Positions 1 through 9,300 of a stretch of 33,096 nt of DNA are shown in pieces (the first letter of the stretch is position 1; every line of letters starts with the position of its first letter). The stretch spans positions 1-33,096 of the forward strand of contig CALEFA010000034.1 in NCBI GenBank assembly GCA_937876775.1, in the 5' to 3' direction. Both the position numbers and the translations under genes were made by a program. Origin of the DNA: an uncultured Rhodobiaceae bacterium. GTDB taxonomy: Bacteria > Pseudomonadota > Alphaproteobacteria > RS24. The notes beneath the pieces are model-generated. The model ran no database searches. It was not told the origin of the DNA and worked only from the letters and a program-made list of their open reading frames with translations.

Positions 1-81
1 CGCTTTCCGTTGACCGCCAAAGCCCACGCTGATTTGCGCACGCAAATCGACAAGCTGCAAGCCAGTGAAAGAGCCGAGTGA
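1..81 (+). CDS. C-terminal end of an unknown protein (partial)
   Basis: Frame 1 is open from the first base and encodes 26 residues (beginning RFPLTAKAHADLR, ending ASERAE) before a TGA at 79-81. The piece is charged and looks helical. It is too short to assign to a family, and the gene begins outside the window. It lies on the strand opposite the tRNA-His gene that follows, so the two converge. No hairpin terminator is visible between them; only an A/T-rich stretch separates them. Confidence 0.5.
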   Translation, partial: RFPLTAKAHADLRTQIDKLQASERAE

Positions 82-113
82 AAAATCGAATAAAAATATA
101 ATTTTGAGGGAAA

Positions 114-190
114 TGGTACAGCCTCCCTGGATTGAACAGGGGACCTCTAGATCCACAATCTAGCGCTCTAACCAACTGAGCTAAGGCTGC
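114..190 (-). tRNA. tRNA-His (GTG), CCA encoded
   Basis: The reverse complement folds as a full cloverleaf: acceptor 5' strand GCAGCCT, D-stem GCTC/GAGC, anticodon stem CTAGA/TCTAG with loop TTGTGGA (anticodon GTG), and an intact T-arm. CCA is encoded at 114-116. The discriminator is A73, the top pair is G1-U72, and the base before G1 is U, so no G-1 is encoded. Most bacterial tRNA-His have G-1 and C73. Loss of both is known in a large alphaproteobacterial clade with a divergent HisRS, which supports the taxonomic reading. Confidence 0.97.
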
Positions 191-227
191 ACCGGGCTCG
201 CAGCGGTTGACCGCCTTGAGTGGGGCG

Positions 228-256
228 AAAATAGGCGGCTTTCAAAGAAAATTCAA
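228..256 (-). promoter_or_regulatory. sigma-70-like promoter of tRNA-His
   Basis: On the minus strand a -35 TTGAAT (251-256) and a -10 TATTTT (228-233) are separated by exactly 17 nt. Transcription would start near 221, leaving about 30 nt of 5' leader before the mature tRNA end at 190. Spacing and position fit a tRNA promoter; the hexamers are only moderately close to consensus. Confidence 0.5.
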
Positions 257-410
257 GCGTCTTTGCAGAGAAACTGGTTGGCAGGTGAAAAAACTTCCCT
301 ATGCCGCGGTGGCCAGGCGCCCCTATGCCTTCCAACCCCTCGCCCCTCACCCCTTCCATTTGTGATAAAGAGCGGGTAAGAAGTCTCATTGGCTTATGAG
401 GAGTAAAACT

Positions 411-593
411 ATGGGTATTAACACACCATCTGAAATTGCAGCGGAATTATCCATTGGCCCGACCGATCAGGGCATGGTGCGGATTTTTGTGGTTACCGAT
501 ATGCAAGAAATTCCTATGGATTTTTTGCCCGAAGAAGCCGAAGAAATCGCCCGTGAAATAACCGCCGCTGCGGCAGCCTGCCGCAAAGCTTAA
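411..593 (+). CDS. small DUF6324-like protein
   Basis: Encodes 60 acidic residues, MGINTPSEIAAEL onward, with the core IGPTDQGMVRIFV and a helical tail DFLPEEAEEIAREI. This pattern matches my recollection of the small alphaproteobacterial family catalogued as DUF6324, whose function is unknown. An in-frame ATG at 396 would add five residues. The ATG at 411 is preferred because GAGGAG at 399-404 sits 6 nt upstream of it. The protein has no membrane segment or signal peptide, so it is probably cytoplasmic. It stands alone between tRNA-His and the ABC permease. Confidence 0.75.
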   Translation: MGINTPSEIAAELSIGPTDQGMVRIFVVTDMQEIPMDFLPEEAEEIAREITAAAAACRKA

Positions 594-666
594 CCACCTC
601 TGCCCTTGCACTATGCGCCTTATCGGCTTATCTATAGTTAATAATAATTCGCAATTGCAGGAACTA

Positions 667-2292
667 ATGACTACAACGTCCCGCCAAACCGTTTCGCCTG
701 TATGGCGGCTGCCAAAACTGGACGGCTGGCGTTTGGCTGGGCTTTTGGCTTGTTTGATCTTGGTCTTGCCGCTGGCCGCGCTGGCGCTGTTAGCCGCCTC
801 GTCAACTGACCCGATATGGGGGCATTTATGGGCCACTATTTTGCCCCGCCAAATCACCACCACGGTTTTGCTGATGGCCGGTGTTGGTCTGTTAACCGCC
901 GTGGTTGGCACTGGCACCGCTTGGCTGGTGACCTTTTGCAATTTTCCGGGTCGGCGTTTGTCAGGCTGGATGCTGCTTTTGCCCCTCGCTATACCCACCT
1001 ATTTGGCGGCTTATAGTCTCGGTGATTTTTTCGACCCGGCAGGGCCGGCCTTTGCAGTCTGGCGCCAATTCTTGCCAATCGATATATTCCCCAGATTGCA
1101 CTCGCTACCCGGCGCCATCGTCATTTTAAGTCTGGTTCTCTATCCTTACGTTTACTTATCGGCCCGCGCCGCCTTTGTTCAGCAATCGGCCAGTTTGATA
1201 GAAGCCGGTCGCACGCTCGGCAGTTCGCCATGGCAATGTTTTTGGACGATAGGCCTGCCGATGGCGCGTCCGGCCATTGCCGTAGGTGTCGCCCTGGTGC
1301 TGATGGAATGTCTCAACGATATTGGTGCGGTGGAATATCTGGGCGTCTCAACCCTGACCATTGGCGTCTATGACACATGGGTGGTACGCGGAAATTTAGC
1401 CGGTGCGGCGCAAGTGGCGCTGATGTTGCTCGGTTTCATGGCGCTGTTAATCGTTCTCGAGCGCAGTCAACGCCGCGCCGGTGCTTATCACCCGCGCAAC
1501 GGGCGCCAACGCAGCCTGCCGCGCTTTGCCCTATCGCGGCGGCGGCAAATAGCGGCGTCGCTGTTTTGCTTTCTACCCATTGCCCTCGGGTTTATTTTAC
1601 CGCTGGGACTATTGATCGACCACGCCATGAGTGGCCTGTTGCCACGCGGCTTTTGGGCAGCCGTGATGAATTCTATCGGCCTCGCTGTGGCGGCCGCCTT
1701 CATCACCTGTTCCCTTGGCTTGCTGTTGGCTTATGGCGCCCGCACAGACAAAGGCGCGACCATGCGGCGACTGGCGCAAGCATCAGCGCTCGGATATGCC
1801 GTGCCAGGCACAGTTTTAGCCATTGGTGTTATGCTGGTGCTCGGCACGCTTGGCGAAGCCAGTGGCGGCACGGTGGTGCTCGGCGGCACGGTTTTCGCCC
1901 TACTTTTTGCCTATAGCGTGCGGTTTTTATCCTTGGCCTTTGGCACAATAGAAGCCGGATTTGGACGCATTTCACCAGCCATGGATATGGCCGCCCGCAG
2001 TCTTGGCACATCGCGATTGGCAACTTTGGGCAAAATTCACATTCCCTTAATGCGGGCGCCGCTTCTGGCCGCCGCGCTTTTGGTGTTTGTTGATGTGATG
2101 AAAGAATTGCCAGCCACACTTATTTTGCGGCCATTTGATTTCGACACGCTGGCCAGTCAGGTTTACACCTACGCCTCGGTCGGCCAGCTCGAAGAGGCGG
2201 CATTACCAGCCTTGGCCATTATTCTTGTCGGCCTTATTCCGGTTGTCATCAGCCTGACGCTGATAGATCGATCACGCCGTTTCAGTAAATAA
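667..2292 (+). CDS. fbpB: Fused iron(III) ABC transporter permease (FbpB/AfuB type)
   Basis: A 541-residue, very hydrophobic inner-membrane protein made of two permease modules in one chain, as in FbpB/SfuB-type ferric iron importers. Each half carries an EAA loop, which contacts the ATPase: [13 protein letters not shown] in the first half and [14 protein letters not shown] in the second. About twelve membrane helices are expected. The longer start at 613 is disfavoured; ATG 667 has AGGAA 4 nt upstream and begins MTTTSRQ. No periplasmic binding protein or ATPase gene is in the window, so its partners lie elsewhere. The last 21 bases overlap the end of the convergent isovaleryl-CoA dehydrogenase gene. 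The iron substrate is inferred from architecture; thiamine or another ligand is possible. Confidence 0.8.
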   Translation: MTTTSRQTVSPVWRLPKLDGWRLAGLLACLILVLPLAALALLAASSTDPIWGHLWATILPRQITTTVLLMAGVGLLTAVVGTGTAWLVTFCNFPGRRLSGWMLLLPLAIPTYLAAYSLGDFFDPAGPAFAVWRQFLPIDIFPRLHSLPGAIVILSLVLYPYVYLSARAAFVQQSASLIEAGRTLGSSPWQCFWTIGLPMARPAIAVGVALVLMECLNDIGAVEYLGVSTLTIGVYDTWVVRGNLAGAAQVALMLLGFMALLIVLERSQRRAGAYHPRNGRQRSLPRFALSRRRQIAASLFCFLPIALGFILPLGLLIDHAMSGLLPRGFWAAVMNSIGLAVAAAFITCSLGLLLAYGARTDKGATMRRLAQASALGYAVPGTVLAIGVMLVLGTLGEASGGTVVLGGTVFALLFAYSVRFLSLAFGTIEAGFGRISPAMDMAARSLGTSRLATLGKIHIPLMRAPLLAAALLVFVDVMKELPATLILRPFDFDTLASQVYTYASVGQLEEAALPALAIILVGLIPVVISLTLIDRSRRFSK

Positions 2293-3444
2293 TTCGCGGC
2301 CAATCAGCATGCGGCGGATTTCGGACGTGCCGGCGCCGATTTCGGCCAATTTGGCATCGCGCAGAAACCGTCCGACCGGATTGTCATTAACATAGCCATT
2401 GCCGCCCATCAGCTGAATCGCATCGAGCGCGCATTGGGTGGCATTTTCGGCGGCAAATAAAATCGCCGCCGCGGCATCCTTGCGTGTCGTTTCACCGCGA
2501 TCGCAGGCCTGATTCACGGCATAGACGTAAGCCCGTGAGGCGCTCAGCCGCGTATACATATCGGCCAATTTACCCTGCACCAATTGGAAAGTGCCAATCG
2601 ACTCGCCAAATTGCTGGCGCTGGTGCACATAAGGCAGCACCGTATCAAGACAAGCCTGCATAATACCAACCGGCCAGGCGGCCAAAACCGCGCGCTCATA
2701 GTCAAGGCCGCTCATCAACACTTCTACACCGCGATTCAGCGGCCCCATGATGTTTTCTTCCGGCACTTCGCAATCTTCAAACACTAATTCGCCGGTTTCT
2801 GACCCGCGATGGCCAAGCTTGTCGAGCTTTTGCGCGCAGGAAAACCCGGGGAAATCTTTTTCAATCAAAAACGCCGTAATACCGCGCGAATTGGCGGCCG
2901 GATCGGTTTTGGCATAGACCACCAACACATCGGCCGACGGCCCATTGGTAATCCAAAACTTGCCACCATTGAGAATATAACGATCGCCCTTTTTCTCGGC
3001 TTTTAAGCGCATGGAGACAACGTCAGAGCCGGCGCCGGTCTCGGACATGGCCAAGGCGCCCAAATGCTCTCCAGACACTAATTTGGGCAGATAACGTTGC
3101 TTTTGTTCGTCATTGCCCCAGCGGAAAATCTGATTAATGCACAAATTACTATGCGCCCCGAAAGACAGACCCACGGAGGCCGAGGCGCGGCTGATTTCTT
3201 CCACCGCAATGGCTTGCGCCGTATAGCCCATGGACACCCCGCCATAGTCTTCCGATACTGTCAGCCCATGCAGCCCCAAATCGCCAATTGGCTTCCACAA
3301 GTCACGCGGAAACGTATCCGTGCGGTCAATCTCATCAGCCCGCGGCATAATTTTATCATCGACAAAACTGCGCACGCTATCGCGCATCATATCAATGTCT
3401 TCACCAAGGTTGAATTGCAGCATCGGATACTGGTTGGACAACAT
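2272..3444 (-). CDS. liuA: Isovaleryl-CoA dehydrogenase
   Basis: A 390-residue flavoprotein of the acyl-CoA dehydrogenase superfamily that oxidises isovaleryl-CoA to 3-methylcrotonyl-CoA in leucine degradation, passing electrons to ETF. It has the N-terminal helical domain, the middle beta domain with [11 protein letters not shown] (131-141) and WITNGPSAD, and the C-terminal helical domain ending [16 protein letters not shown]. The IVD-specific catalytic base sits early, in [10 protein letters not shown] at Glu250, rather than near residue 370 as in medium-chain enzymes. This is good evidence for IVD over other family members. No carboxylase or hydratase genes of the leucine pathway are adjacent. 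Its stop lies within the end of the convergent permease gene. Confidence 0.92.
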   Translation of the reverse strand: MLSNQYPMLQFNLGEDIDMMRDSVRSFVDDKIMPRADEIDRTDTFPRDLWKPIGDLGLHGLTVSEDYGGVSMGYTAQAIAVEEISRASASVGLSFGAHSNLCINQIFRWGNDEQKQRYLPKLVSGEHLGALAMSETGAGSDVVSMRLKAEKKGDRYILNGGKFWITNGPSADVLVVYAKTDPAANSRGITAFLIEKDFPGFSCAQKLDKLGHRGSETGELVFEDCEVPEENIMGPLNRGVEVLMSGLDYERAVLAAWPVGIMQACLDTVLPYVHQRQQFGESIGTFQLVQGKLADMYTRLSASRAYVYAVNQACDRGETTRKDAAAAILFAAENATQCALDAIQLMGGNGYVNDNPVGRFLRDAKLAEIGAGTSEIRRMLIGRELFTETA

Positions 3445-3480
3445 CTTAAACCCCTAATTTTGCACAAACGTAATTTGCAT

Positions 3481-3524
3481 AAAAAAGGGCCGCCAGATCC
3501 CGCCCTAACGGGATCTGGCGGCCC
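3481..3524 (-). terminator. Rho-independent terminator of the aldehyde dehydrogenase gene
   Basis: A perfect 16-bp inverted repeat (3487-3502 with 3509-3524), GC-rich, has a 6-nt loop and is followed on the minus strand by six T (3481-3486). It lies just past the stop of the aldehyde dehydrogenase gene and before liuA, so it should separate the two minus-strand transcripts. Confidence 0.93.
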
Positions 3525-3530
3525 AATTAA

Positions 3531-4961
3531 TTACTCAGCAGCGTAACCGAGGACAGCTTTGGTTTCGAGGAAATCCTCAAACCCCAGCTCACCCCATTCA
3601 CGACCATTGCCGGATTGTTTATAACCACCAAATGGTGCGTTCAAATCAGCGCCAGCGCCGTTCAAATGCACATTACCAGTGCGCAAGCGTGAGGCCACAT
3701 CACGGGCATGATTAATGTCGCCCGACTGCACATAACCCGACAAGCCATAGACTGTGTCATTGGCAATCTCGATGGCTTCTTCTTCGCTTTCATATTTCAA
3801 AATCGACAGAACTGGGCCAAAGACTTCTTCGCGAGCGATTGTCATGTCATTGGTAACATTGGCGAAAATTGTCGGCTTCACATAGTAACCGGCATTCAGA
3901 CCATCTGGCTTACCAGGGCCACCGCAGACCAATTCGGTGCCTTCATCAATGGCTTTTTCAATCAGCCCTTGAATTTTATTGAACTGCATTTCACTGACAA
4001 CTGGGCCAATGGTGACGCCGTCTTCAGTTGGGTCACCAACTTTCACTTGCGCCGCAGCGGCTTTGGCAATTTCGACCACTTCATCATGGCGGGCCGCTGG
4101 CACCAACATGCGGGTCGGCGCATTGCAAGACTGGCCGGAGTTCATAAAGCAGCTCTGAACGCCTTGGGCGACGGCTTTGTTAAAGTCGGCGTCATCAAGA
4201 ATAATATTGGCAGACTTACCACCCAATTCCTGAGCCACGCGCTTCACCGTTTCGGCCGATGATTTGGCAACCATAATACCGGCGCGGGTTGAGCCGGTGA
4301 ACGACATCATATCAATGTCGGGATGGCGTGACATCACGTCACCAACATTGATACCGTCACCATTGACCAAATTGAACACGCCTGCTGGCACGCCGGCTTC
4401 GTCCAGAATTTCAGCAAACAATGCCGCATTCAATGGTGCCACTTCAGACGGTTTCAGCACCATGGTGCAACCGGCGGCAAGGGCTGGCGCTACTTTACAA
4501 GCGATTTGGTTAATCGGCCAATTCCATGGCGTAATCAAACCGCAAACACCGACAGGCTCTTTCACAATCATTGTGTTGCCTTGGGCTTTTTCCCATTGGA
4601 ATTTTTCCAAAATCGAACGCGCGGTTGTCAAATGGGCAATTCCCATCGCCGCTTGCGCTGCTTGTGACAGCCAGCTTGGGGCACCCATTTCACTGGTGAT
4701 GGTCGCCGCCACTTCACCAATACGGTTTTGATAGGCGGCAATAATGGCATCCAGCAAGTCGAGACGCTCTTGCACGCTGGTGCGCGAGAAGCTCTCAAAT
4801 GCTTTTCTCGCGGCTGCAACAGCCTTATTCACATCGGCTTCATTGCCCATCATAATTTGACCAATGACTTGCTCATTGGCCGGATTAATCACATCGAACG
4901 GCTTCGGGTCAGTTGGCTCGACCCATGCGCCATCAATATAAAATTTCAAACAATTTTCCAT
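3531..4961 (-). CDS. NAD(P)-dependent aldehyde dehydrogenase
   Basis: A 476-residue member of the ALDH superfamily that oxidises an aldehyde to the carboxylate through a thioester intermediate. Visible motifs are the cofactor-fold segment ITPWNWPINQ, KPSE, FTGSTRAG, the general-base Glu in QELGGKSANI (about 245) and the catalytic Cys in NSGQSCNAP (about 279). All are intact. Two Met codons lie close together. The second (4961) is chosen because GGAG is spaced 6 nt from it, while the first at 4967 abuts the Shine-Dalgarno. It is transcribed alone and ends in a strong hairpin terminator. The substrate cannot be read from the sequence; it is a general ALDH rather than the CoA-acylating type seen at 24863-26359. 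Confidence 0.9.
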   Translation of the reverse strand: MENCLKFYIDGAWVEPTDPKPFDVINPANEQVIGQIMMGNEADVNKAVAAARKAFESFSRTSVQERLDLLDAIIAAYQNRIGEVAATITSEMGAPSWLSQAAQAAMGIAHLTTARSILEKFQWEKAQGNTMIVKEPVGVCGLITPWNWPINQIACKVAPALAAGCTMVLKPSEVAPLNAALFAEILDEAGVPAGVFNLVNGDGINVGDVMSRHPDIDMMSFTGSTRAGIMVAKSSAETVKRVAQELGGKSANIILDDADFNKAVAQGVQSCFMNSGQSCNAPTRMLVPAARHDEVVEIAKAAAAQVKVGDPTEDGVTIGPVVSEMQFNKIQGLIEKAIDEGTELVCGGPGKPDGLNAGYYVKPTIFANVTNDMTIAREEVFGPVLSILKYESEEEAIEIANDTVYGLSGYVQSGDINHARDVASRLRTGNVHLNGAGADLNAPFGGYKQSGNGREWGELGFEDFLETKAVLGYAAE

Positions 4962-5043
4962 TTTCATCTCCCTTTAAGATGGTTCCTATGAAAGCAGATT
5001 TACCGTCGCAATCAACCATAATCGTGCCTGCACACAGCAATTT

Positions 5044-5880
5044 TCACATTTTATCGGCGGACGCCAGAAGGTGGCTTTGCAAACCCAATGTATGGTTTTG
5101 TAAATAGTGCGCCAAATTGGCAGCCGGCAAATGCCCCTCCAGCTCGTCAAAAGGCAAAATATCGCCAATCGCCAGCCTCAGGGTCGAATTCATTCGCCGA
5201 TGCACTTCATGGAAAATCAGCGCCGCGCGTAAATCATAACTCAAATGGCTGGCCCATTGAAACAACGCCGAATTTTGGCCGTCAAAAAACACCGGCAACA
5301 CCGGTGCTTTGGCGCGCCGCACCAATTGTCCCACCAGCGGTGCCCACGGCTCATCGATAGCCTGTTTTTTTAGAAGTTTGGGTGTTGTCGATATCGCACC
5401 GGCGGGAAAAATAATCACCGCCCCGCCCTGCGCCAACCATTCGCGCGCTGCCCGTCGCGACGCCAAATTGGTGGCCAGCGCTTTTTCAGTAGGCTCAAAG
5501 TCAACCGGCAACACATGCGGCGCCATTTCATCGGCGCGGCATAAAACGCTATTGATCAAAATTTTGAAGTCGGATCTTTGCTGCGCCACCAGCCAGCAAA
5601 TGGCAATTCCGTCGAGCACCCCATAGGGATGATTGGCGACTATTACTAATGGGCCGGTTTTCGGCACGCTCTCAGGGCGATTGCCGGCGAACTGCAAATC
5701 GACATTGAGCCGACGGACAACCTCGCCCCAAAACACCGAATGCGGCAGCTTGTCTTTTCGATAGTCCATGTAAATACGCTTCAACTGCGGTTGCCCGCTC
5801 AACATCTCTATCGAGCGGATCAACAAATTGCGCGGCAACGAATAGTCCGGTGACGCATAGCTGAATTCGTCTATCAACAC
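5044..5880 (-). CDS. Lysophospholipid acyltransferase family protein
   Basis: A 278-residue protein of the PlsC-like glycerolipid acyltransferase superfamily, probably acting at the inner leaflet to transfer an acyl chain to a lysolipid or similar acceptor. The catalytic block reads VANHPYGVLDG (His84, Asp90), which is H-x5-D rather than the classical H-x4-D. This variant is seen in the hemolysin-like branch, which also includes ornithine-lipid enzymes. A second block, AVIIFPAGAIS (155-164), stands where FPEG-type motifs lie. There is no strong transmembrane segment. GAGGG precedes ATG 5880, and a promoter is visible at 5923-5951. It could equally be an uncharacterised lipid-remodelling enzyme. 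Confidence 0.75.
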   Translation of the reverse strand: MLIDEFSYASPDYSLPRNLLIRSIEMLSGQPQLKRIYMDYRKDKLPHSVFWGEVVRRLNVDLQFAGNRPESVPKTGPLVIVANHPYGVLDGIAICWLVAQQRSDFKILINSVLCRADEMAPHVLPVDFEPTEKALATNLASRRAAREWLAQGGAVIIFPAGAISTTPKLLKKQAIDEPWAPLVGQLVRRAKAPVLPVFFDGQNSALFQWASHLSYDLRAALIFHEVHRRMNSTLRLAIGDILPFDELEGHLPAANLAHYLQNHTLGLQSHLLASADKM

Positions 5881-5922
5881 ATTAAACCCTCACACATGAA
5901 CCCTTACTCAGTGAACGCTTTT

Positions 5923-5951
5923 ATTTAATTTAGATGACAAAAGTTTGACAA
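5923..5951 (-). promoter_or_regulatory. Promoter of the acyltransferase gene
   Basis: On the minus strand TTGTCA (5946-5951) is followed after 17 nt by TTAAAT (5923-5928), in the AT-rich gap upstream of the acyltransferase start. This would give a leader of roughly 35 nt. It is a reasonable sigma-70 match by eye. Confidence 0.5.
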
Positions 5952-5966
5952 ACCAGAAGCCGCCGA

Positions 5967-7262
5967 CTAGGTCAGCGCTTTTTGAATTTCACAGGCCAGC
6001 AGCCAAATTCGGTCACGTCCCCAGCACGAGAATAATTCCTTACCTTGCGCATCCAATAGACGATAGCTCGGCACGCCCCACAGGCCAGAGGCCATCATTT
6101 GCAGGCGATTGTCCTCGATTTCCGCTTCCCAATCCGTGTTGTCGACCACTTTCGCCGCCTCATCCCAATCCAATCCGGCCCGCTCAACGGCTTTTTTCAG
6201 CCCCTCATCTGTGCCGACATCAACCCCTTCGGCCCAAGCCAGCTGACAAAATGCGTGCAAAAATTCGCCCCCCTTGCCGGCCGCATTGGCCATTGGGAAC
6301 AGCGAATAACAGCGCCGCACAGGCGCCCCGACAGGGTCGGAAATTTTACCAAATGCCACGCCAATACGATCGGCCTCACGCTTGGTATCGCCAAGAATAT
6401 AAAACCCTTTGCGACGCGGCACCGGAAGCCCGCGCATAACCATCGGCAGAACTGGCCGCATCACTAGATTGACCGGATAATGATTAGGCAAATCGAGAGT
6501 TTCCTCCATCGCCACATAGCTATACGGACTGCGCGCCGAGGGATAAAACTCAACCGTCAAACGGCCACTGGCCGGCTTGGCCATGAATGACGGACGCTCC
6601 TGAAAATGCGCCAATTGCTGAAACCCTTGATGGCGCAATTGCGCCTTGGCTAAGCGCTGTTCCAAATAGGGCAAACGGTCAACACCCCAATACCATTCGC
6701 CGCCATAATAAATCACCCCGCCCAAATAATGCCCGAGGCGTTCGCGCATTTTCGTGCCGCTGTCAAACACCGCATCGGCTTCTTGCTGGCTCACCAGCGC
6801 ATAGCCGCTCAGTGCCGCCGTATCGGCGCGCCACAAAGCCGCGCCAATATCCGCCGCCGCGCTGACAAGATTGCCCGAGGCCGCCAAAGCGCGGTGCGCC
6901 AAAGCCAGGTTTTCAGCCGATGGTTGCTGGCCCGGATCAGCATAGTCCAATTTATGATAGGGGGCAATTTTGGCCGCATCACGGCGGGCATAATCTTCAA
7001 GTGCTTGGCGTTCAGGCGCCGCCTCATCATCCGGCTCACCGACTAAAACGATTTTCAAATCAACATTATAGCGGGCCTTCAGCTCTGGCAGCCATTGCGC
7101 CAGCAAATTACTATACGGGTCGTCCGGCTGATGGAAATAAATGACTTCATGGCCGGCCCCTTTGGCGCTGCGTTTGATTTCAGAAAACCCGCGCCGCAAG
7201 CCTTTGAACCAATGGCTGGTAAGAATTGAGCTGACGAGGGGAGGTATTTTTTTGACAACCAT
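5967..7262 (-). CDS. Double DsbA-fold (HCCA isomerase-like) protein without CxxC
   Basis: 431 residues with two thioredoxin/DsbA-type modules. The first begins around 38 (EVIYFHQPDDPYSNLL) and the second around 235 (TVEFYPSARSPYSYVAMEE). In both, the CxxC redox site is replaced by an xPYS motif, as in 2-hydroxychromene-2-carboxylate isomerases and GST-kappa enzymes, which use glutathione instead of a disulfide. The second module keeps the cis-proline loop GVPSY (near 398). ATG 7262 is chosen because CAGGAC lies 8 nt upstream; the longer reading frame to 7340 has no support. It diverges from the photolyase cluster. No signal peptide is seen, so it is cytoplasmic. Substrate unknown. Confidence 0.75.
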   Translation of the reverse strand: MVVKKIPPLVSSILTSHWFKGLRRGFSEIKRSAKGAGHEVIYFHQPDDPYSNLLAQWLPELKARYNVDLKIVLVGEPDDEAAPERQALEDYARRDAAKIAPYHKLDYADPGQQPSAENLALAHRALAASGNLVSAAADIGAALWRADTAALSGYALVSQQEADAVFDSGTKMRERLGHYLGGVIYYGGEWYWGVDRLPYLEQRLAKAQLRHQGFQQLAHFQERPSFMAKPASGRLTVEFYPSARSPYSYVAMEETLDLPNHYPVNLVMRPVLPMVMRGLPVPRRKGFYILGDTKREADRIGVAFGKISDPVGAPVRRCYSLFPMANAAGKGGEFLHAFCQLAWAEGVDVGTDEGLKKAVERAGLDWDEAAKVVDNTDWEAEIEDNRLQMMASGLWGVPSYRLLDAQGKELFSCWGRDRIWLLACEIQKALT

Positions 7263-7360
7263 GATGTGAGTCCTGTGTTTTGAGCGGAAAAAATCTGCGT
7301 GATTCAGTTTACCTACTTGCTTGACGATTCGCACGAACAACCCATTTTACCTAAATGGCG

Positions 7361-7510
7361 ATGCGTAAAAAATCTGACTTGCCCAGCAAGATGTGTCAAG
7401 CATGTGGACGCCCTTTCACGTGGCGAAAAAAATGGGCCCGTGACTGGGAGCAGGTGAAATATTGCTCCAATCGATGTAAGGGCGAAAGGCAAAAGACCAA
7501 TCATGGCTGA
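7361..7510 (+). CDS. DUF2256 zinc-ribbon-like protein, partner of photolyase
   Basis: A 49-residue basic protein, [16 protein letters not shown] onward, with two cysteine pairs, CQAC (12-15) and CSNRC (35-39), and the family core RPFTWRKKW. This matches DUF2256, a tiny family often found directly beside cryptochrome/photolyase genes. An in-frame ATG at 7355 would add MA, and no clear ribosome site decides between the two. Its stop (7508-7510) overlaps the photolyase start at 7503 by 8 nt in another frame, so translation is probably coupled. The cysteines suggest zinc binding; the role is unknown. Confidence 0.85.
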   Translation: MRKKSDLPSKMCQACGRPFTWRKKWARDWEQVKYCSNRCKGERQKTNHG

Positions 7511-9014
7511 GCTTATTCTCATATTGGGCGACCAATTGTCGGCCAGCTTGTCGAGCCTGAAAGCCGCCCCTGAGGCCGAGGTGGTGATGGCTGAACTGGT
7601 CGATGAGGCGCATTATGTCGCCCATCATAAGCAAAAAATCGTGCTGGTTTTTTCAGCCATGCGGCATTTCGCCGAGCAATTGCGCCAGTCGGGCCGCACC
7701 GTGCATTATTTTGCCTATGGCGACACGCCGCAACTCTCCAGTTTCACCGAAACGCTGAACCATATGCAGGGGGTGAAAAACTATCAGCGCCTGATGGTCA
7801 CCGAACCGGGTGAGTATCGCCTGAAAGAAGAATTCGCCGCTTGGTCGGGGACGCCGGCGCTGGATATTCTTCCTGATGACCGGTTTTTGGCCGATCACCA
7901 GCAGTTTCAAACATGGGCCGATGGCCGCAAGCAATTACGTATGGAGTTTTTCTACCGCGATATGCGCCGTCAAACTGGCCTGCTGATGGACGGCGACCAG
8001 CCGGTAGGCGGCCAGTGGAATTACGACAGCGACAATCGCAAAAAATTGCCACGCGGGCACGTGCTGCCGCCCCGCCTACGGGCTGAAACGGACACTCTCA
8101 CGGCGCAAGTTATGGCTATTGTCGAAGAAAACTTCGCCAGCCATATGGGCAATCTCGACCGCTTTGATTGGCCGGTGACGGCGCAGCAGGCGGAGGCGCA
8201 TCTGGCGCATTTTCTTGACGTCTGCCTGCCACAGTTTGGCGATTACCAAGACGCCATGAAACAGGGAGAGGTGTTTCTTTACCATTCGCTGATTGCCAGC
8301 AGTCTCAATTTGGGTCTGCTTGACCCGCTGAAAATCTGTCAGGCGGCCGAGTTGCGCTGGCAGCAGGGTCTTGCCCCATTAAATGCGGTCGAAGGGTTTA
8401 TTCGCCAAATCATTGGCTGGCGCGAATTTATTCGCGGTATTTACTGGCTGAAAATGCCGCATTATGAAACCAGCAATTATTTTGAATACAGCCGCAAATT
8501 GCCAGAGTTTTACTACTCTGGCGACACCGATATGGCGTGTATGAAAGACGCCATTGTTGCGACCCAAAACCACGCCTATGCGCATCACATTCAGCGGCTG
8601 ATGATTACCGGCAATTTCGCCCTTTTGGCCGGTCTGGCGCCGGCCGAGGTCAATCAATGGTATCTCGAAGTCTATGCCGATGCCTATCAATGGGTGCAAT
8701 TGCCCAACACCCACGGCATGGCACTGTTCGCCGATGGAGGGGTTGTCGGCTCCAAACCCTATGCCGCTTCGGGCGCGTATATTAACCGCATGTCCGACCA
8801 CTGCAGCGGCTGTCGTTATGATGTGAAACAGCGCGAGGGCGAGGACGCGTGCCCGTTTAACTATTTATATTGGGACTTTATGATGCGTCACGAGGATAAG
8901 CTTGGCGACAATCCACGCATGGGCATGGTCTATCGCAATTTGCAGAAAATGGACGACGCGCGCAAATCCGATGTCCGCGCCAGTGCGGCAAAATTTCTGG
9001 AGCAGCTGAAATGA
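7503..9014 (+). CDS. phrB: Iron-sulfur bacterial photolyase/cryptochrome (FeS-BCP, PhrB/CryB type)
   Basis: A 503-residue flavoprotein of the photolyase-related family, starting [11 protein letters not shown], whose members repair (6-4) photoproducts or act as blue-light receptors. The four [4Fe-4S] ligands are present as Cys346, Cys434, Cys437 and Cys450. Their spacing (88, 3, 13) equals what I recall for Agrobacterium PhrB (350, 438, 441, 454). The FAD-pocket block [11 protein letters not shown], the helix [18 protein letters not shown] and [12 protein letters not shown] are intact, so the protein looks functional. It heads a light-repair cluster with DUF2256 upstream and an ATGA-overlapping small gene downstream. 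Whether it repairs DNA or signals cannot be decided here. Confidence 0.93.
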   Translation: MAELILILGDQLSASLSSLKAAPEAEVVMAELVDEAHYVAHHKQKIVLVFSAMRHFAEQLRQSGRTVHYFAYGDTPQLSSFTETLNHMQGVKNYQRLMVTEPGEYRLKEEFAAWSGTPALDILPDDRFLADHQQFQTWADGRKQLRMEFFYRDMRRQTGLLMDGDQPVGGQWNYDSDNRKKLPRGHVLPPRLRAETDTLTAQVMAIVEENFASHMGNLDRFDWPVTAQQAEAHLAHFLDVCLPQFGDYQDAMKQGEVFLYHSLIASSLNLGLLDPLKICQAAELRWQQGLAPLNAVEGFIRQIIGWREFIRGIYWLKMPHYETSNYFEYSRKLPEFYYSGDTDMACMKDAIVATQNHAYAHHIQRLMITGNFALLAGLAPAEVNQWYLEVYADAYQWVQLPNTHGMALFADGGVVGSKPYAASGAYINRMSDHCSGCRYDVKQREGEDACPFNYLYWDFMMRHEDKLGDNPRMGMVYRNLQKMDDARKSDVRASAAKFLEQLK

Positions 9015-9280
9015 GTGACGCAAATCTACCATCAAAAGACGGCTTACCGCTTGACGCGCTCTCCTTGCGCATCACCAATTATCTTGCCTGCACCAAATGC
9101 GCCGCCGAGATTGAAACCCTCAACCCGCCGCAATCGTTGCAAGATTACAGCCAGATTGACGCTGGTTTTACCGATTGGGGCGTGCAAATTTGGTGCCGTC
9201 GCCATCAGGTGAATATTGTGCATATTGATTTTCAACAACAGCGTTTACCGGCAGATTTTCGCCGCTTAGAGCTAAGCTAA
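9011..9280 (+). CDS. Small hypothetical protein coupled to photolyase
   Basis: 89 residues. The start overlaps the photolyase stop in an ATGA arrangement, which indicates translational coupling. Visible features are CTKC (27-30), then GVQIWCRRHQVNIVHIDF near residues 57-74, and a basic tail. The CxxC plus later Cys/His residues could bind zinc. No membrane segment or signal is present. I do not recognise a named family. The tight coupling suggests a role tied to the photolyase or its light response, which is inference only. Confidence 0.75.
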   Translation: MSDANLPSKDGLPLDALSLRITNYLACTKCAAEIETLNPPQSLQDYSQIDAGFTDWGVQIWCRRHQVNIVHIDFQQQRLPADFRRLELS

Positions 9281-9300
9281 CACGACCAGAGGAGAAACAT

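Noticed and set aside
447..998. Long minus-strand frame opposite the DUF6324-like and permease genes
   Set aside because: It lies antisense to two better genes with ribosome sites and family motifs, and its own sequence is low in recognisable structure.
3708..4731. Plus-strand frames antisense to the aldehyde dehydrogenase
   Set aside because: The minus-strand ALDH is complete with catalytic motifs; these frames are shadows created by its codon bias.
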